A stretch of DNA of 64,000 bases, taken from positions 18,510 to 82,509 of the forward strand of contig CAJXRZ010000021.1 of NCBI GenBank assembly GCA_913060515.1, read 5' to 3'. The notes under the pieces were generated by a model. That model had not been told where the DNA came from, did no database searches, and saw nothing but the letters and a program-made list of their open reading frames with translations. The stretch comes from an uncultured Pseudomonadota bacterium. Lineage in GTDB: Bacteria; Myxococcota_A; UBA796; CAJQPC01. Positions 6,963 to 15,212 of this stretch are shown piece by piece; the first letter of the stretch is position 1; every line of letters begins with the position of its first letter. The translations under genes and the position numbers were made by a program.

Positions 6963-7898
6963 ATGAAAATCGTCATTCCAGGTGGTTCGGGTCAGATTGG
7001 CGCCATGCTCGCTCGGGCCTTCTCAGAGCACGAGGTTGTGGTGCTCTCCAGGAGTGGCCGCGGCCCGGCCCCAAGTCGCTCGGTGAAGTGGGACGGGGAG
7101 TCCTTGGGGGAGTGGGCTGCGGAGCTGGAGGACGCCGATGTGGTGATCAACCTGGCCGGCCGCACGGTGGACTGCCGCTACACCGATGAGAACCTGCGGC
7201 AGATGATGGACTCTCGGGTGCGCTCCACCGAGGTGGTCGGGCGCGCCATCGCCCAGTGTGCTCAAGGGCCCAAGGTGTGGCTGCAGATGAGCACGGCGAC
7301 GATCTACGCCCACCGCTTTGATGCCCCCAATGACGAGGCCAGCGGCATCATCGGCGGGTGGGAGCCCGGCGCGCCGGTGTACTGGAACCACTCCATCGCC
7401 ATCGCCCAGGCTTGGGAGGACGCTCTGGAGCGGGCGGAGGTGCCTGGGGTCCGCAAAGTCGCCCTGCGCACGGCGATGGTCATGTCGCCGGATGACGAAG
7501 GGGTCTTCTCCGTGCTGGAGCGCATGAGCAAGCTGGGGCTTGGGGGTGCCATCGCAGGCGGGGAGCAGCGGGTGAGCTGGATCCACGAGCGGGATCTGGT
7601 GGCCGCGGTGCGCTTCCTCATCCAGGAGGAGATGCACGGGGCCGTGAACCTCTGCGCGCCCGAGCCGCTCCCGCAAGGAGAGTTCATGGCGGCGCTCCGT
7701 TCGGCGCTGGGTCGGCGGGTTGGCCTGCCAGCCACCGCCTGGATGGCAGAGATTGGCGCCTGGGTGCTGCGCACCGACACCGAGCTGCTGCTCAAGAGCC
7801 GCTACGTGGTCCCGGGTCGCCTGCTTGAGCGTGGCTTTCGATTTGAGTACCCCGCTTGGGCGCGAGCAGCCGAGCAGCTGGTGGCTGCCCGGCGCTAG
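6963..7898 (+). CDS. NAD(P)-dependent epimerase-like SDR protein (TIGR01777/YfcH type)
   Basis: Atypical extended short-chain dehydrogenase of 311 aa. The N-terminal MKIVIPGGSGQIGAMLARAF is a Rossmann dinucleotide-binding loop (GGxGxIG). Next come DADVVINLAGR (residues about 57-67) and a C-terminal domain as in the YfcH/DUF1731 group, including GGxQRVSWIHERDLVAAV and AVNLCAPEPLPQGEFM. The substrate is unknown for this family. It is probably controlled by the divergent TetR through the 6918-6939 palindrome. It ends 4 bp from the convergent stop of array copy B, leaving no room for a terminator. Confidence 0.88.
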   Translation: MKIVIPGGSGQIGAMLARAFSEHEVVVLSRSGRGPAPSRSVKWDGESLGEWAAELEDADVVINLAGRTVDCRYTDENLRQMMDSRVRSTEVVGRAIAQCAQGPKVWLQMSTATIYAHRFDAPNDEASGIIGGWEPGAPVYWNHSIAIAQAWEDALERAEVPGVRKVALRTAMVMSPDDEGVFSVLERMSKLGLGGAIAGGEQRVSWIHERDLVAAVRFLIQEEMHGAVNLCAPEPLPQGEFMAALRSALGRRVGLPATAWMAEIGAWVLRTDTELLLKSRYVVPGRLLERGFRFEYPAWARAAEQLVAARR

Positions 7899-7902
7899 GT
7901 CT

Positions 7903-9231
7903 TCAACGCACCCAAGTGGAGCGGGCCCCCATCGTCGAGCTCAGGTAGGGGCCGTAGTTGTTGGGGGTCCAGCTCCCCAGGTAGACCGACGGCATCTGGC
8001 CGCTGCCCGCGCACGCCGTCTGCTCGGCGTAGGACCAGATGATGGATGTGCCGGCTGCGTAGTCGTAGCTGCCGTAGCGCAGGCCCAGATCCATGTAGAC
8101 GGCCACGTTGTCGTAGTCGGTGGGTCCGGAGATGACCGTGTGCGTGCCGGAGGCTGCGGTGCTGGCGTTGCAGCTGCCTTGGTTGGCCAAGGTGACAACG
8201 CTCAGGTCTCCGTAGTCGAAGGAGGAGGCGTACTGGTAGTCCGCCAAGGATTGAAAGACGCTCACGGACGTGGAGCTCATCCCGGAGCCGAACTCGGATG
8301 AGTTCGTGATCACAGCTTGGAGGTGCGCTTGGGTGCCCGCTGAGCCGTAGCTGCAGTTCAGGGCCTCACACACCTCGACTCCGGGGTAGGGCTCACCTTC
8401 GTAGCCGCCGATGGTGCGCAGTGCGCTGCTGTTCTCGGTCCAAGTGAGCAGGGTCCAACCGCCGCCGTCGCTGACCAAATCGCAGTAGGCCTGGAAAGGG
8501 TCCCCTCCGGCGGGGTCAACCCACCAGCTGCCGCTCGCCGTCTCGCCCGCGTTCGCCAACGCCAGGCAGCTGTCCGCTGGGCACTCCTTGGCTAGGCCTA
8601 GAAGGCCCTCGTCGATGGCGCCCTCGCAGCTGTTGTCTAGGCCATCGCAGATCTCCGTCGCGCCAGGGAAGGTGTTCGCGTCTGCATCGTCGCAGTCCAC
8701 ATCGTTCCCAGCCCCTCCGCTTGGAATGGCACAGGAGCGGGTCGGCGCCCCCGCCCCAAAGCCGTCTGCGTCCGCATCGGTCCACCAGCTCAAACCGGTG
8801 CTCAGGTCCACGCCCGCGTCTTCGTCGTCGCTCTGGCCGTTGCAGTCGTCGTCCACGCCGGCGTTGCAGATCTCGGTCGCGCCCGGATGGACGAGGGCGT
8901 TGACGTCGTCGCAGTCGGTGGCGTCGTCGATGTAGCCGGAGGGGGCCTCGCAAGCCTGGACCGTGTCGCTGGCATCGCCGTAGGCGTCGGCGTCGGCGTC
9001 GGCGTACCAAGTCAGAGCGTCGCTGGCGTTGTCGTCGACAATCTCATCGCAGTCGTTGTCGAGACCGTCACAGAGCTCTTCGGCGCCCGGGTAGACGGTC
9101 TCGTCGTTGTCATCGCAGTCCTCGTCGGCTGCGTAGCCGTCTTGGTCTGCGTCAGCCAAGCCGCTGTCGTCGGAGCCGCCCTTGCAGGCTGTGAGCAGGG
9201 CGAGAAGGGCAAGTAGGGCGGTGGTGCGCAT
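7903..9231 (-). CDS. Lipoprotein with 3 MopE repeats and fibrinogen-like domain (array copy B)
   Basis: Paralog of copies A, C and D, 442 aa. The signal peptide MRTTALLALLALLTAC puts lipid Cys at 16. Three MopE-type units follow (DCDDNDETVYPGAEELC, DCDDVNALVHPGATEIC, DCDDADANTFPGATEIC), separated by aromatic spacers such as LTWYADADADAYGD. The C-terminal fibrinogen-like domain begins near CLALANAGETASGSWW and includes YCDLVSDGGGWTLLTW, ending GARSTWVR. AGGAATCCC precedes the start. It is closest to copy D in the repeat region. The product is presumably outer-membrane anchored with a calcium-rigidified stalk carrying a binding head. Confidence 0.87.
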   Translation of the reverse strand: MRTTALLALLALLTACKGGSDDSGLADADQDGYAADEDCDDNDETVYPGAEELCDGLDNDCDEIVDDNASDALTWYADADADAYGDASDTVQACEAPSGYIDDATDCDDVNALVHPGATEICNAGVDDDCNGQSDDEDAGVDLSTGLSWWTDADADGFGAGAPTRSCAIPSGGAGNDVDCDDADANTFPGATEICDGLDNSCEGAIDEGLLGLAKECPADSCLALANAGETASGSWWVDPAGGDPFQAYCDLVSDGGGWTLLTWTENSSALRTIGGYEGEPYPGVEVCEALNCSYGSAGTQAHLQAVITNSSEFGSGMSSTSVSVFQSLADYQYASSFDYGDLSVVTLANQGSCNASTAASGTHTVISGPTDYDNVAVYMDLGLRYGSYDYAAGTSIIWSYAEQTACAGSGQMPSVYLGSWTPNNYGPYLSSTMGARSTWVR

Positions 9232-9357
9232 GGGATTCCTCGTGCAGGATGTACGTCCAGTTTAGGTCGACCGGGGCTCCTGGGCTCGGGGTTTGCTCCG
9301 CGTGTGGGATCGGCGAAGGGATGGCCTTGGCCGGATGTGGCCGCCCGACGCTGACTC
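9232..9357 (-). repeat. Duplicated upstream block of array copy B
   Basis: Noncoding 126 bp between copies C and B. It is related to the blocks at 10690-10796 and 12135-12238. Shared pieces include an AGGAAt/c ribosome-binding site, a GGA-N6-TCC dyad followed by CAGTTTAGGTC (GGATGTACGTCCAG here), and GTGTGGGATCGGCGAAGGG-like sequence. It probably carries the promoter of copy B and shows that gene plus promoter duplicated as a unit. Confidence 0.6.
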
Positions 9358-10689
9358 TCAGCGCACCCAAGTGGAGCGGCTGCCGCCGGCGCCCTGCAAA
9401 TAGGGGCCGAAGTTGTTGGGAGACCAGGTGCCGATGTACACGGCGGGCATGCTGCCGTCTTCTTGGCAAGGGGCGGAGAGGCCGTAGGACCAGAGGTAGT
9501 TGGTGTTCGAGCTGTGGCTCTCCTCCCCGACGCGCAGCTCCGGCGAGAGCCAAACGGCCATGCCCTCGTAGGTTCTGGGGCCCGAGAGGACCGTGTTGAC
9601 CCCCTCGATGCTTCCCTCGCTCTCGCACTCTCCGGGGGTGTCCACCGAGAGGGTGACGGCGCTCAGATCCCCGTAGACGAAGGCCGAGGCGTACTCGTAG
9701 TCCGCCAAGGGCTGGAAGGTGTCCAGGCTGGTGGTGCTCATGCCGGAGCCAAATGCACTGGAGATCTGGATGAGGCTCTCCATTCGGGAGAGCCGGCCCG
9801 CCGACCCATAGTTGCAGTCCAGTTTGCGGCAGATGTCCAGCCCTGGGTAGGGTTCGCTCTGCCAGAGGCCCGAGCTCAGAATGCTGGTGCTGTTGGTCCA
9901 AGTGACCAGGGTCCATCCCCCGCCGTCGCTGGTCAGGTCGCACATCGCCAGGAATGGGTCGGCGCCGCTGGGGTCGATCCAGTAGCTGCCGTTGGTGCTC
10001 TCTCCCAATGCGACCAGGCTCAGGCAGCTCTGAACAGGGCAAGCGTAGTCTGAGCCCAAGACGCCCTCGTCGATGCTCTCATCGCAGCTGTTGTCCAGCC
10101 CATCGCAGATCTCTGGGGCGCCCGGGTAGGTGGTCCAGTCCTCATCGTCGCAGTCGCTCCCGCTGCCGCTCATCCCAGGGGGAACGGTGCAGCTCTGGGT
10201 GGGCTCGCCGGCGCCGTAGCCGTCCCCGTCGGCGTCGGTCCACCAAGTCACGCCGCTGCTCAGGTCTACACTGTCGTCCTCCTCGTCCACCAAGCCATCG
10301 CAGTCATCGTCCCGGCCGTTGCAGACCTCGCTTGCAGAAGGGCTGATGTCGGTCTCGCCATCGTTGCAGTCGGTGGCGTCGGCGACGTAGCCCTGTGGGG
10401 CTTGGCAGGCGCGCACCTCTCCGGCTGCGTCTCCATGGCCGTCTGCATCGGCATCTGCGTACCAGATCGTGGCGTCTGTGGCGGCGTTGTCGGTCTGGGT
10501 ATCGCAGTCGTTGTCCAGACCGTCGCAGAGCTCCTCGGCGCCGGGGAAGACCATGACGTTGTCGTCATCGCAGTCCTCAGAGGCTGCGAAGCCGTCGCCG
10601 TCGGCGTCGAGCAGCCCGCTGTCTTGGTTCGACCCCTCCATACAGGCAGTGAGCACGGCGAGCAAGGCAAGCAGGGCGGTGGTGCGCAT
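9358..10689 (-). CDS. Lipoprotein with 3 MopE repeats and fibrinogen-like domain (array copy C)
   Basis: 443-aa paralog in the array. The signal peptide MRTTALLALLAVLTAC has lipid Cys16. Three Asp-rich units follow (DCDDDNVMVFPGAEELC, DCNDGETDISPSASEVC, DCDDEDWTTYPGAPEIC); the second is the most divergent. The fibrinogen-like head contains YWIDPSGADPFLAMCDLTSD and GGGWTLVTW and ends GSRSTWVR. Its head resembles copies A and D (SEPYPGLDIC, EGVNxVxSGP), while its stalk resembles B and D, as if domains have been shuffled within the array. A GGTTCCTAGG-type block lies upstream. Confidence 0.87.
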   Translation of the reverse strand: MRTTALLALLAVLTACMEGSNQDSGLLDADGDGFAASEDCDDDNVMVFPGAEELCDGLDNDCDTQTDNAATDATIWYADADADGHGDAAGEVRACQAPQGYVADATDCNDGETDISPSASEVCNGRDDDCDGLVDEEDDSVDLSSGVTWWTDADGDGYGAGEPTQSCTVPPGMSGSGSDCDDEDWTTYPGAPEICDGLDNSCDESIDEGVLGSDYACPVQSCLSLVALGESTNGSYWIDPSGADPFLAMCDLTSDGGGWTLVTWTNSTSILSSGLWQSEPYPGLDICRKLDCNYGSAGRLSRMESLIQISSAFGSGMSTTSLDTFQPLADYEYASAFVYGDLSAVTLSVDTPGECESEGSIEGVNTVLSGPRTYEGMAVWLSPELRVGEESHSSNTNYLWSYGLSAPCQEDGSMPAVYIGTWSPNNFGPYLQGAGGSRSTWVR

Positions 10690-10796
10690 CAGGTTCCTAG
10701 GTCTGGATTCATATCCAGCTTAGGTCAGCCGAAGGCGGGCGGCTCGGGAATCCACTGGCATGTGGGTTCGGAGGGCCGAATTGCCTAGAGTGCCTG
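10690..10796 (-). repeat. Duplicated upstream block of array copy C
   Basis: Noncoding 107 bp between copies D and C, homologous to the blocks upstream of B and D. GTTCCTAGGTCTGGATTCAT followed by ATCCAGCTTAGGTCA aligns almost base for base with 12138-12172. GGATTCATATCC is a small dyad. It probably contains the promoter for copy C. Confidence 0.6.
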
Positions 10797-12134
10797 TCAA
10801 CGCACCCAGCTGGACCGGGACCCTGGCGAGGACTGGAGGTAGGGTCCGTAGTTGTTGGCAGACCATGTCCCCAAATACACGGAGGGCATTGCGCCGCTGC
10901 CCTGGCACGCCGATGAGAGTCCGTAGGACCAGAGGTAGCGGGTCTCAGAGGTGTGGGTGAAGCTGGAATAGCGCAGCTCCGGTGCGAGCCAAACCGCGAG
11001 CCCGTCGTAGTCGGTGGGGCCACTGATGACCCGGTTTACCCCTTCGATCGCGCCCTCTGACTCACAAGAACCAGCAGTGTCGATGGAGAGAAAGACCCCG
11101 CTCAGGTCTGCGTACTCGAAGGAGGATGCGTAGTCGTAGGAGGCCAGGGCTTGATAGCTACTGAGCGCCAACGAGCTCATGCCCGAACCGAACTCCGTTG
11201 AGTCCTGAATCAAAGCCTGCATCTGCCCTACGGTTCCGGCCGACCCGTAGCTGCAGTCCAGGGTCCCGCAAACGTCCAGTCCTGGGTAGGGCTCACTCTG
11301 GTAGTAGCCTGACGCCGTGGTCACGCTGGTGTCCGAAGTCCAGCTGATCAGGGTCCAACCTCCTCCGTCGCTGACCATGTCGCAGTAGGCCAGGAAGGCG
11401 TCGCCGCCCGAAGGATCGATCCAGTAGCTGTCGCTCACGGTCTCCCCGTTGTTGCTGAGCGCCAGGCAGCTGTCGGCCGGGCAGAAGGCTCCTTCTCCCA
11501 GCAGGCCCTCATCAACGGCGCCCTCGCAGCTGTTGTCCAGGCCATCACAAATCTCGGTCGCGCCAGGGAATGTGTCCGCGTTTCCATCGTCACAGTCCAA
11601 GTCGTTGCCGGAGCCCCCGCTTGGAATGACGCAGGACCGGCTCGCTGCTCCCGCCCCAAAGCCGTCCGCATCCGCATCCGTCCACCAACTCAGACCGGTG
11701 CTCAGGTCTACCTCCTCGTCGGCGTCGTCGATCAGACCGTCGCAGTCGTCGTCCACGCCCGCGTTGCAGATCTCGATCTGGTCTGGATTGACGAGCGCAT
11801 CGGCGTCGTCACAGTCGGTGCCATCTTCGATGTAGCCGGAGGGGGCCTCGCAGGCTTGCACCGTGTCGGCCGCATCGCCGTAGCCGTCGGCATCGGCGTC
11901 GGCGTACCAGGTCAGGGCGTCAGTGGCGTTGTCGTCGACGATCTCATCGCAGTCGTTGTCGAGCCCATCACAGAGCTCTTCGGCCTCTGGGTAGACGGTG
12001 TCGTCGTTGTCATCGCAGTCCTCGTCTGCGAAGAAGCCGTCTTGGTCAGCATCGACCTGGTCTCCAGTGTCTTCTGCGCCGCCTTTGCATGCGGTCATCA
12101 GGGCGAGCAGGGCGAGCAGGGCGGTGGTGCGCAT
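10797..12134 (-). CDS. Lipoprotein with 3 MopE repeats and fibrinogen-like domain (array copy D)
   Basis: 445-aa paralog and the first gene of the array in the direction of transcription. Lipid Cys16 lies in MRTTALLALLALMTAC. The three repeat units are DCDDNDDTVYPEAEELC, DCDDADALVNPDQIEIC and DCDDGNADTFPGATEIC, and acidic DADQDGFFADE-type loops precede them. The head has YWIDPSGGDAFLAYCDMVSD and GGGWTLISW and ends GSRSSWVR. By eye it is very close to B in the stalk and to A and C in the head. Function is inferred only: a surface recognition or adhesion lipoprotein. Confidence 0.87.
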   Translation of the reverse strand: MRTTALLALLALMTACKGGAEDTGDQVDADQDGFFADEDCDDNDDTVYPEAEELCDGLDNDCDEIVDDNATDALTWYADADADGYGDAADTVQACEAPSGYIEDGTDCDDADALVNPDQIEICNAGVDDDCDGLIDDADEEVDLSTGLSWWTDADADGFGAGAASRSCVIPSGGSGNDLDCDDGNADTFPGATEICDGLDNSCEGAVDEGLLGEGAFCPADSCLALSNNGETVSDSYWIDPSGGDAFLAYCDMVSDGGGWTLISWTSDTSVTTASGYYQSEPYPGLDVCGTLDCSYGSAGTVGQMQALIQDSTEFGSGMSSLALSSYQALASYDYASSFEYADLSGVFLSIDTAGSCESEGAIEGVNRVISGPTDYDGLAVWLAPELRYSSFTHTSETRYLWSYGLSSACQGSGAMPSVYLGTWSANNYGPYLQSSPGSRSSWVR

Positions 12135-12238
12135 GGAGTTCCTAGGTCTGGATTTGTGTCCAGCTTATGTCAACCAGAGGGCACTGGCTCGGGATTCCGT
12201 CTGCATGTGGGATCGGTGAAGGGAGGCCTTTGGGCTGA
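12135..12238 (-). repeat. Duplicated upstream block of array copy D
   Basis: Noncoding 104 bp between the 12239-12934 gene and copy D. It shares GTTCCTAGGTCTGGATT, TCCAGCTTATGTCA and GTGGGATCGGTGAAGGG with the other array spacers. On the minus strand TTGACA (12167-12172) could be a -35 box, but no convincing -10 follows at 17 bp. Confidence 0.55.
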
Positions 12239-12934
12239 TCAAGGCTCCATCGGCTCGAAGGGTTGGCCAAAGCTGTGGGCGTCGTTGATGCGCTCCAGCT
12301 CTTCAGGCAGGTAGGGGCTGGCCGATTCCTGGACCACCTCGTCGATGTAGTTGAGCACCACACCCCGAATGATGGCGCCTTCGGCGGTGTCCGAGGTGTT
12401 GAGCCAGAGCGCCGCCAAGGACTCCCTGCGCACTTCCGGCTGCTCTTGTCCTTCCCAGAGCATCACGCAGGTGTTGCGTACGACCAGCTGTCGTTTCATG
12501 AGTGCTTGGGACCTCAGAGCGTCCTGCCAGTCCCGCACCTCACCCTCCACCCCTCGCCGCACGCGGTCTTCTTGGGCGCTGGTCTCACGCTTGTTCTGCC
12601 AGACTCCGCTGGCGCCGGGCAGTCCGTACTCTGAGAGCGGCGCCATTGGTGTCACGCGACGTCCTCTGACTTCGACAAATCCAGCGTGGTACACGGTGAT
12701 CCGTGGCTTCCAGACCTGGGCGGAGATGTACTGGGTGCGTCCGCCAAAGGTGACCCCCGGCAAGTAGCCGAGCTCCCGAATCTCCGCGTTTAGCGCAAGC
12801 TCTGCAGCCCGTGTTGTGCGGGTCGCGGTCACGATCATCTCTTCATAGTTGGGCGCTTCCTCCCCTTGGGCCGCACCTTCGTCTTGGGGCCCGGGCTCTG
12901 CCGCTTGGGCCAAGAAAACAGTCAACCACCACAT
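12239..12934 (-). CDS. Exported protein of unknown function
   Basis: 231-aa protein starting at ATG 12934, where GGGAGGACGC provides a ribosome-binding site. A longer frame to 13027 would add a basic, signal-less extension and is not favoured. MWWLTVFLAQAAEPG looks like a short signal peptide. The body carries EEMIVTATRTTRAAELALN (residues about 29-47), reminiscent of the start of TonB-receptor plugs although no barrel follows. A charged C-terminal half contains VRDWQDALRSQALMKRQL. It has no cysteine pattern or enzyme motif that I recognise. It lies alone between xdhB and array copy D on the same strand. Confidence 0.7.
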   Translation of the reverse strand: MWWLTVFLAQAAEPGPQDEGAAQGEEAPNYEEMIVTATRTTRAAELALNAEIRELGYLPGVTFGGRTQYISAQVWKPRITVYHAGFVEVRGRRVTPMAPLSEYGLPGASGVWQNKRETSAQEDRVRRGVEGEVRDWQDALRSQALMKRQLVVRNTCVMLWEGQEQPEVRRESLAALWLNTSDTAEGAIIRGVVLNYIDEVVQESASPYLPEELERINDAHSFGQPFEPMEP

Positions 12935-13007
12935 GCGTCCTCCCTCGAGGTGAGGATTCGTGACACGGTGCCGCGCTATTTCGGTTTTGGCAGTTTGAGG
13001 GCCCCTT

Positions 13008-15212
13008 TTAGGCCCGCGGCAGCTCACCCTTCTGAATGGTGATTGCGCGTAAAACGGCCTCGGGTGTGGCCGGAACCGCCAGCTCCACGGGACCGGGCCC
13101 GAAGCTGGAGATCGCGTGGCGCAGGGCCGTGAGCACAGCGATGGCCAGCATGAAGGGGGGCTCGCCCACGGCCTTGGAGCCGTGAATGACGCCGTGCTGG
13201 GGTGCTTTGTCCAACAGCTTCACGGTGAAGTCTCGGGGGATGTCCCCGATGCTGGGGATCTTGTAGGTGCTGGGGCCCAAGGTGACGGCGCTGCCGTTGG
13301 GCCGGTTGATCAGCTCCTCTTGGGTCAGCCAACCCAGGCCTTGCACAAAGCCTCCCTCGACCTGGCCCTTGTCCACGCCCGGGAGGATGGAGTCCCCCAC
13401 GTCGTGCAGGATGTCGGCCCGCACCAGGCGGTATTCGCCGGTGAGGGCGTTCACGTTGACCTCGCAGACGGAGGCGCCGTAGGCGAAGTAGAAGAAGGGC
13501 GTGCCTCGGCCAGCTTCGCGGTCGTAGCCGATGCCCGGCGTGGCATAGAATCCGCTCGCAGCCAGAGAGACCTGGTTGATCCAGCACTGAAGGGCGACCT
13601 GAGCAAAGCTGGGCGCACCGGGCATGGTGGCTCGAATCTTGGCCATGCGTTCCCGGATCTGGTGGCAGGCGTTCTTCACCGCGGCGCCGTTCAGATCCGT
13701 GCCTGAGCTGGCTGCGGTCGCGCTGGTGTTGGGCACCTTGTCGGTGGCCGTGCGCATCACCCGGATCTTGGACTGGGGGACCCCCAGCTCGATGGCGCAG
13801 ATCTTGAGCATCTTGGAGTGCAGGCCCTGGCCCATCTCCGTGCCACCGTGGTTGAGCTGCACGCTGCCGTCGGCGTAGACCAGCACCAGAGCCCCGGCCT
13901 GATTGAGCAGAGAGGCGGTGAAGGAGATGCCGAACTTGACGGGTTGAAAGCCGATTCCGGAGCGCACCCAGCCCTGGCCTTGCTCGGCCGATCTGCGCTC
14001 TGGGTAGCCCGAGGACTCCCTGAGCTCCTTCCAGATCCGCCGCAGGCGCACGCCCTCCAGGACCTGGCCGTAGGGGGTGGGCTGCTGCTCCTGGTAGAAG
14101 GAGTCGGCCCGGACCTGGGCGGCGTCCAGTCCCTGGGACTCGGCAAAGCGGTTGATGGCGTCTTCGACCACCAGGACACCTTGGGGGCCGCCAAAGCCGC
14201 GGAAGGCGGTGTTGCTGGGCAGGTTGGTGCGGCACGCATGGCCCTGGAAGTGCAGGTCCTGGATGAAGTAGGCGTTGTCGGTGTGGAACATCGCCCGGTC
14301 CAAGATGGGGATGCTCAGGTCCTGGCTCCAGCCGCCGTTGCAGTAAATGTCGGTCTTGAGGGCGACCAGCTTGCCATCCGTGAACCCAGCGCTGTAGCGC
14401 CCCATGAAGGGGTGGCGCTTTCCGGTCCACGCCATGTCTTGGTGGCGGGAGAAGCGAACGCGGCAGGGGCGTCCGGTGGCCCACGCGCCCAAGGCAGCCC
14501 AGCAGGCAGGTTGGGTGGCTTGGGACTCTTTGCCGCCAAAGCCGCCGCCCATGCGGGGCACCTCGCAGACCACGCGGTTGGCGGGCAGGCCCAAGACCAG
14601 CGCAGCCATCTTCTGGATTTCAGTGGGGTGCTGGGTGGAGGAGAGGATGTGGAATCCGCTGTCCTCGAGGGGGGTGACCAAGGCCGCTTGGGTCTCCAAG
14701 TAGAAGTGGTCTTGGCCGCCGCAGCGCATCTCGCCGTGCACGACATGCTCGGCTCCTTCGAGCCCCTTCTCAATGTCGCCGCGGGCGATGACGTGGGGAG
14801 TGCCCAGGAAGTCCTGGGCTTCAATGGCGCCGTCGATGGTCAGGATGGGCGGCTGCTCGTCGATCTCCAAGGTGACCAATGCGGCGGCCTGCTCGGCCAG
14901 CTCTCGGGTCTCGGCGACGACGATGGCGATGGGCTGCCCAAAGAAGTGCAGGGGTCCCCGGGAGAGCAGGGGCTCATCATGAACGATGGGGCCGATCAGG
15001 CCGTCCCCTGGAATGTCGTGGTCAAAGAGCACAGCGTGCACGCCCGGGAGTGCGCGGGCGGCGCTGGCATCGGCGTAGCGCAGGGTGCCGCGGGCCACGG
15101 GGCTGGTGACGGGGTGAACCCAGAGGCAACCATGTGGGCTGGGGGCGTCGTCGACGTAGACGGCCCGGCCGGTGACGTGCAGGTTGGCGGACTCGTGGGG
15201 GGTGGGCTTCAT
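13008..15212 (-). CDS. xdhB: Xanthine dehydrogenase-type molybdenum subunit
   Basis: Molybdopterin-binding large subunit (734 aa) of a xanthine dehydrogenase-type hydroxylase. The N-terminal domain includes NLHVTGRAVYVDDAP. Next come FGQPIAIVVA, the molybdopterin loop PRMGGGFGGKE (about residue 220), the TAFRGFGGPQG segment, and the catalytic region AVGEPPFML with Glu684, the expected general base. It overlaps xdhA by 4 bp (ATGA), so the two are translationally coupled. Purine hydroxylation is most likely from subunit arrangement and sequence, but related aldehyde or aromatic hydroxylases cannot be excluded. No XdhC maturation gene is present within the window. Confidence 0.92.
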   Translation of the reverse strand: MKPTPHESANLHVTGRAVYVDDAPSPHGCLWVHPVTSPVARGTLRYADASAARALPGVHAVLFDHDIPGDGLIGPIVHDEPLLSRGPLHFFGQPIAIVVAETRELAEQAAALVTLEIDEQPPILTIDGAIEAQDFLGTPHVIARGDIEKGLEGAEHVVHGEMRCGGQDHFYLETQAALVTPLEDSGFHILSSTQHPTEIQKMAALVLGLPANRVVCEVPRMGGGFGGKESQATQPACWAALGAWATGRPCRVRFSRHQDMAWTGKRHPFMGRYSAGFTDGKLVALKTDIYCNGGWSQDLSIPILDRAMFHTDNAYFIQDLHFQGHACRTNLPSNTAFRGFGGPQGVLVVEDAINRFAESQGLDAAQVRADSFYQEQQPTPYGQVLEGVRLRRIWKELRESSGYPERRSAEQGQGWVRSGIGFQPVKFGISFTASLLNQAGALVLVYADGSVQLNHGGTEMGQGLHSKMLKICAIELGVPQSKIRVMRTATDKVPNTSATAASSGTDLNGAAVKNACHQIRERMAKIRATMPGAPSFAQVALQCWINQVSLAASGFYATPGIGYDREAGRGTPFFYFAYGASVCEVNVNALTGEYRLVRADILHDVGDSILPGVDKGQVEGGFVQGLGWLTQEELINRPNGSAVTLGPSTYKIPSIGDIPRDFTVKLLDKAPQHGVIHGSKAVGEPPFMLAIAVLTALRHAISSFGPGPVELAVPATPEAVLRAITIQKGELPRA

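Noticed and set aside
12820..12850. TonB-receptor plug assignment for the 12239-12934 protein
   Set aside because: The EEMIVTATRT segment resembles a plug start, but the protein is only 231 aa with no barrel or plug domain.
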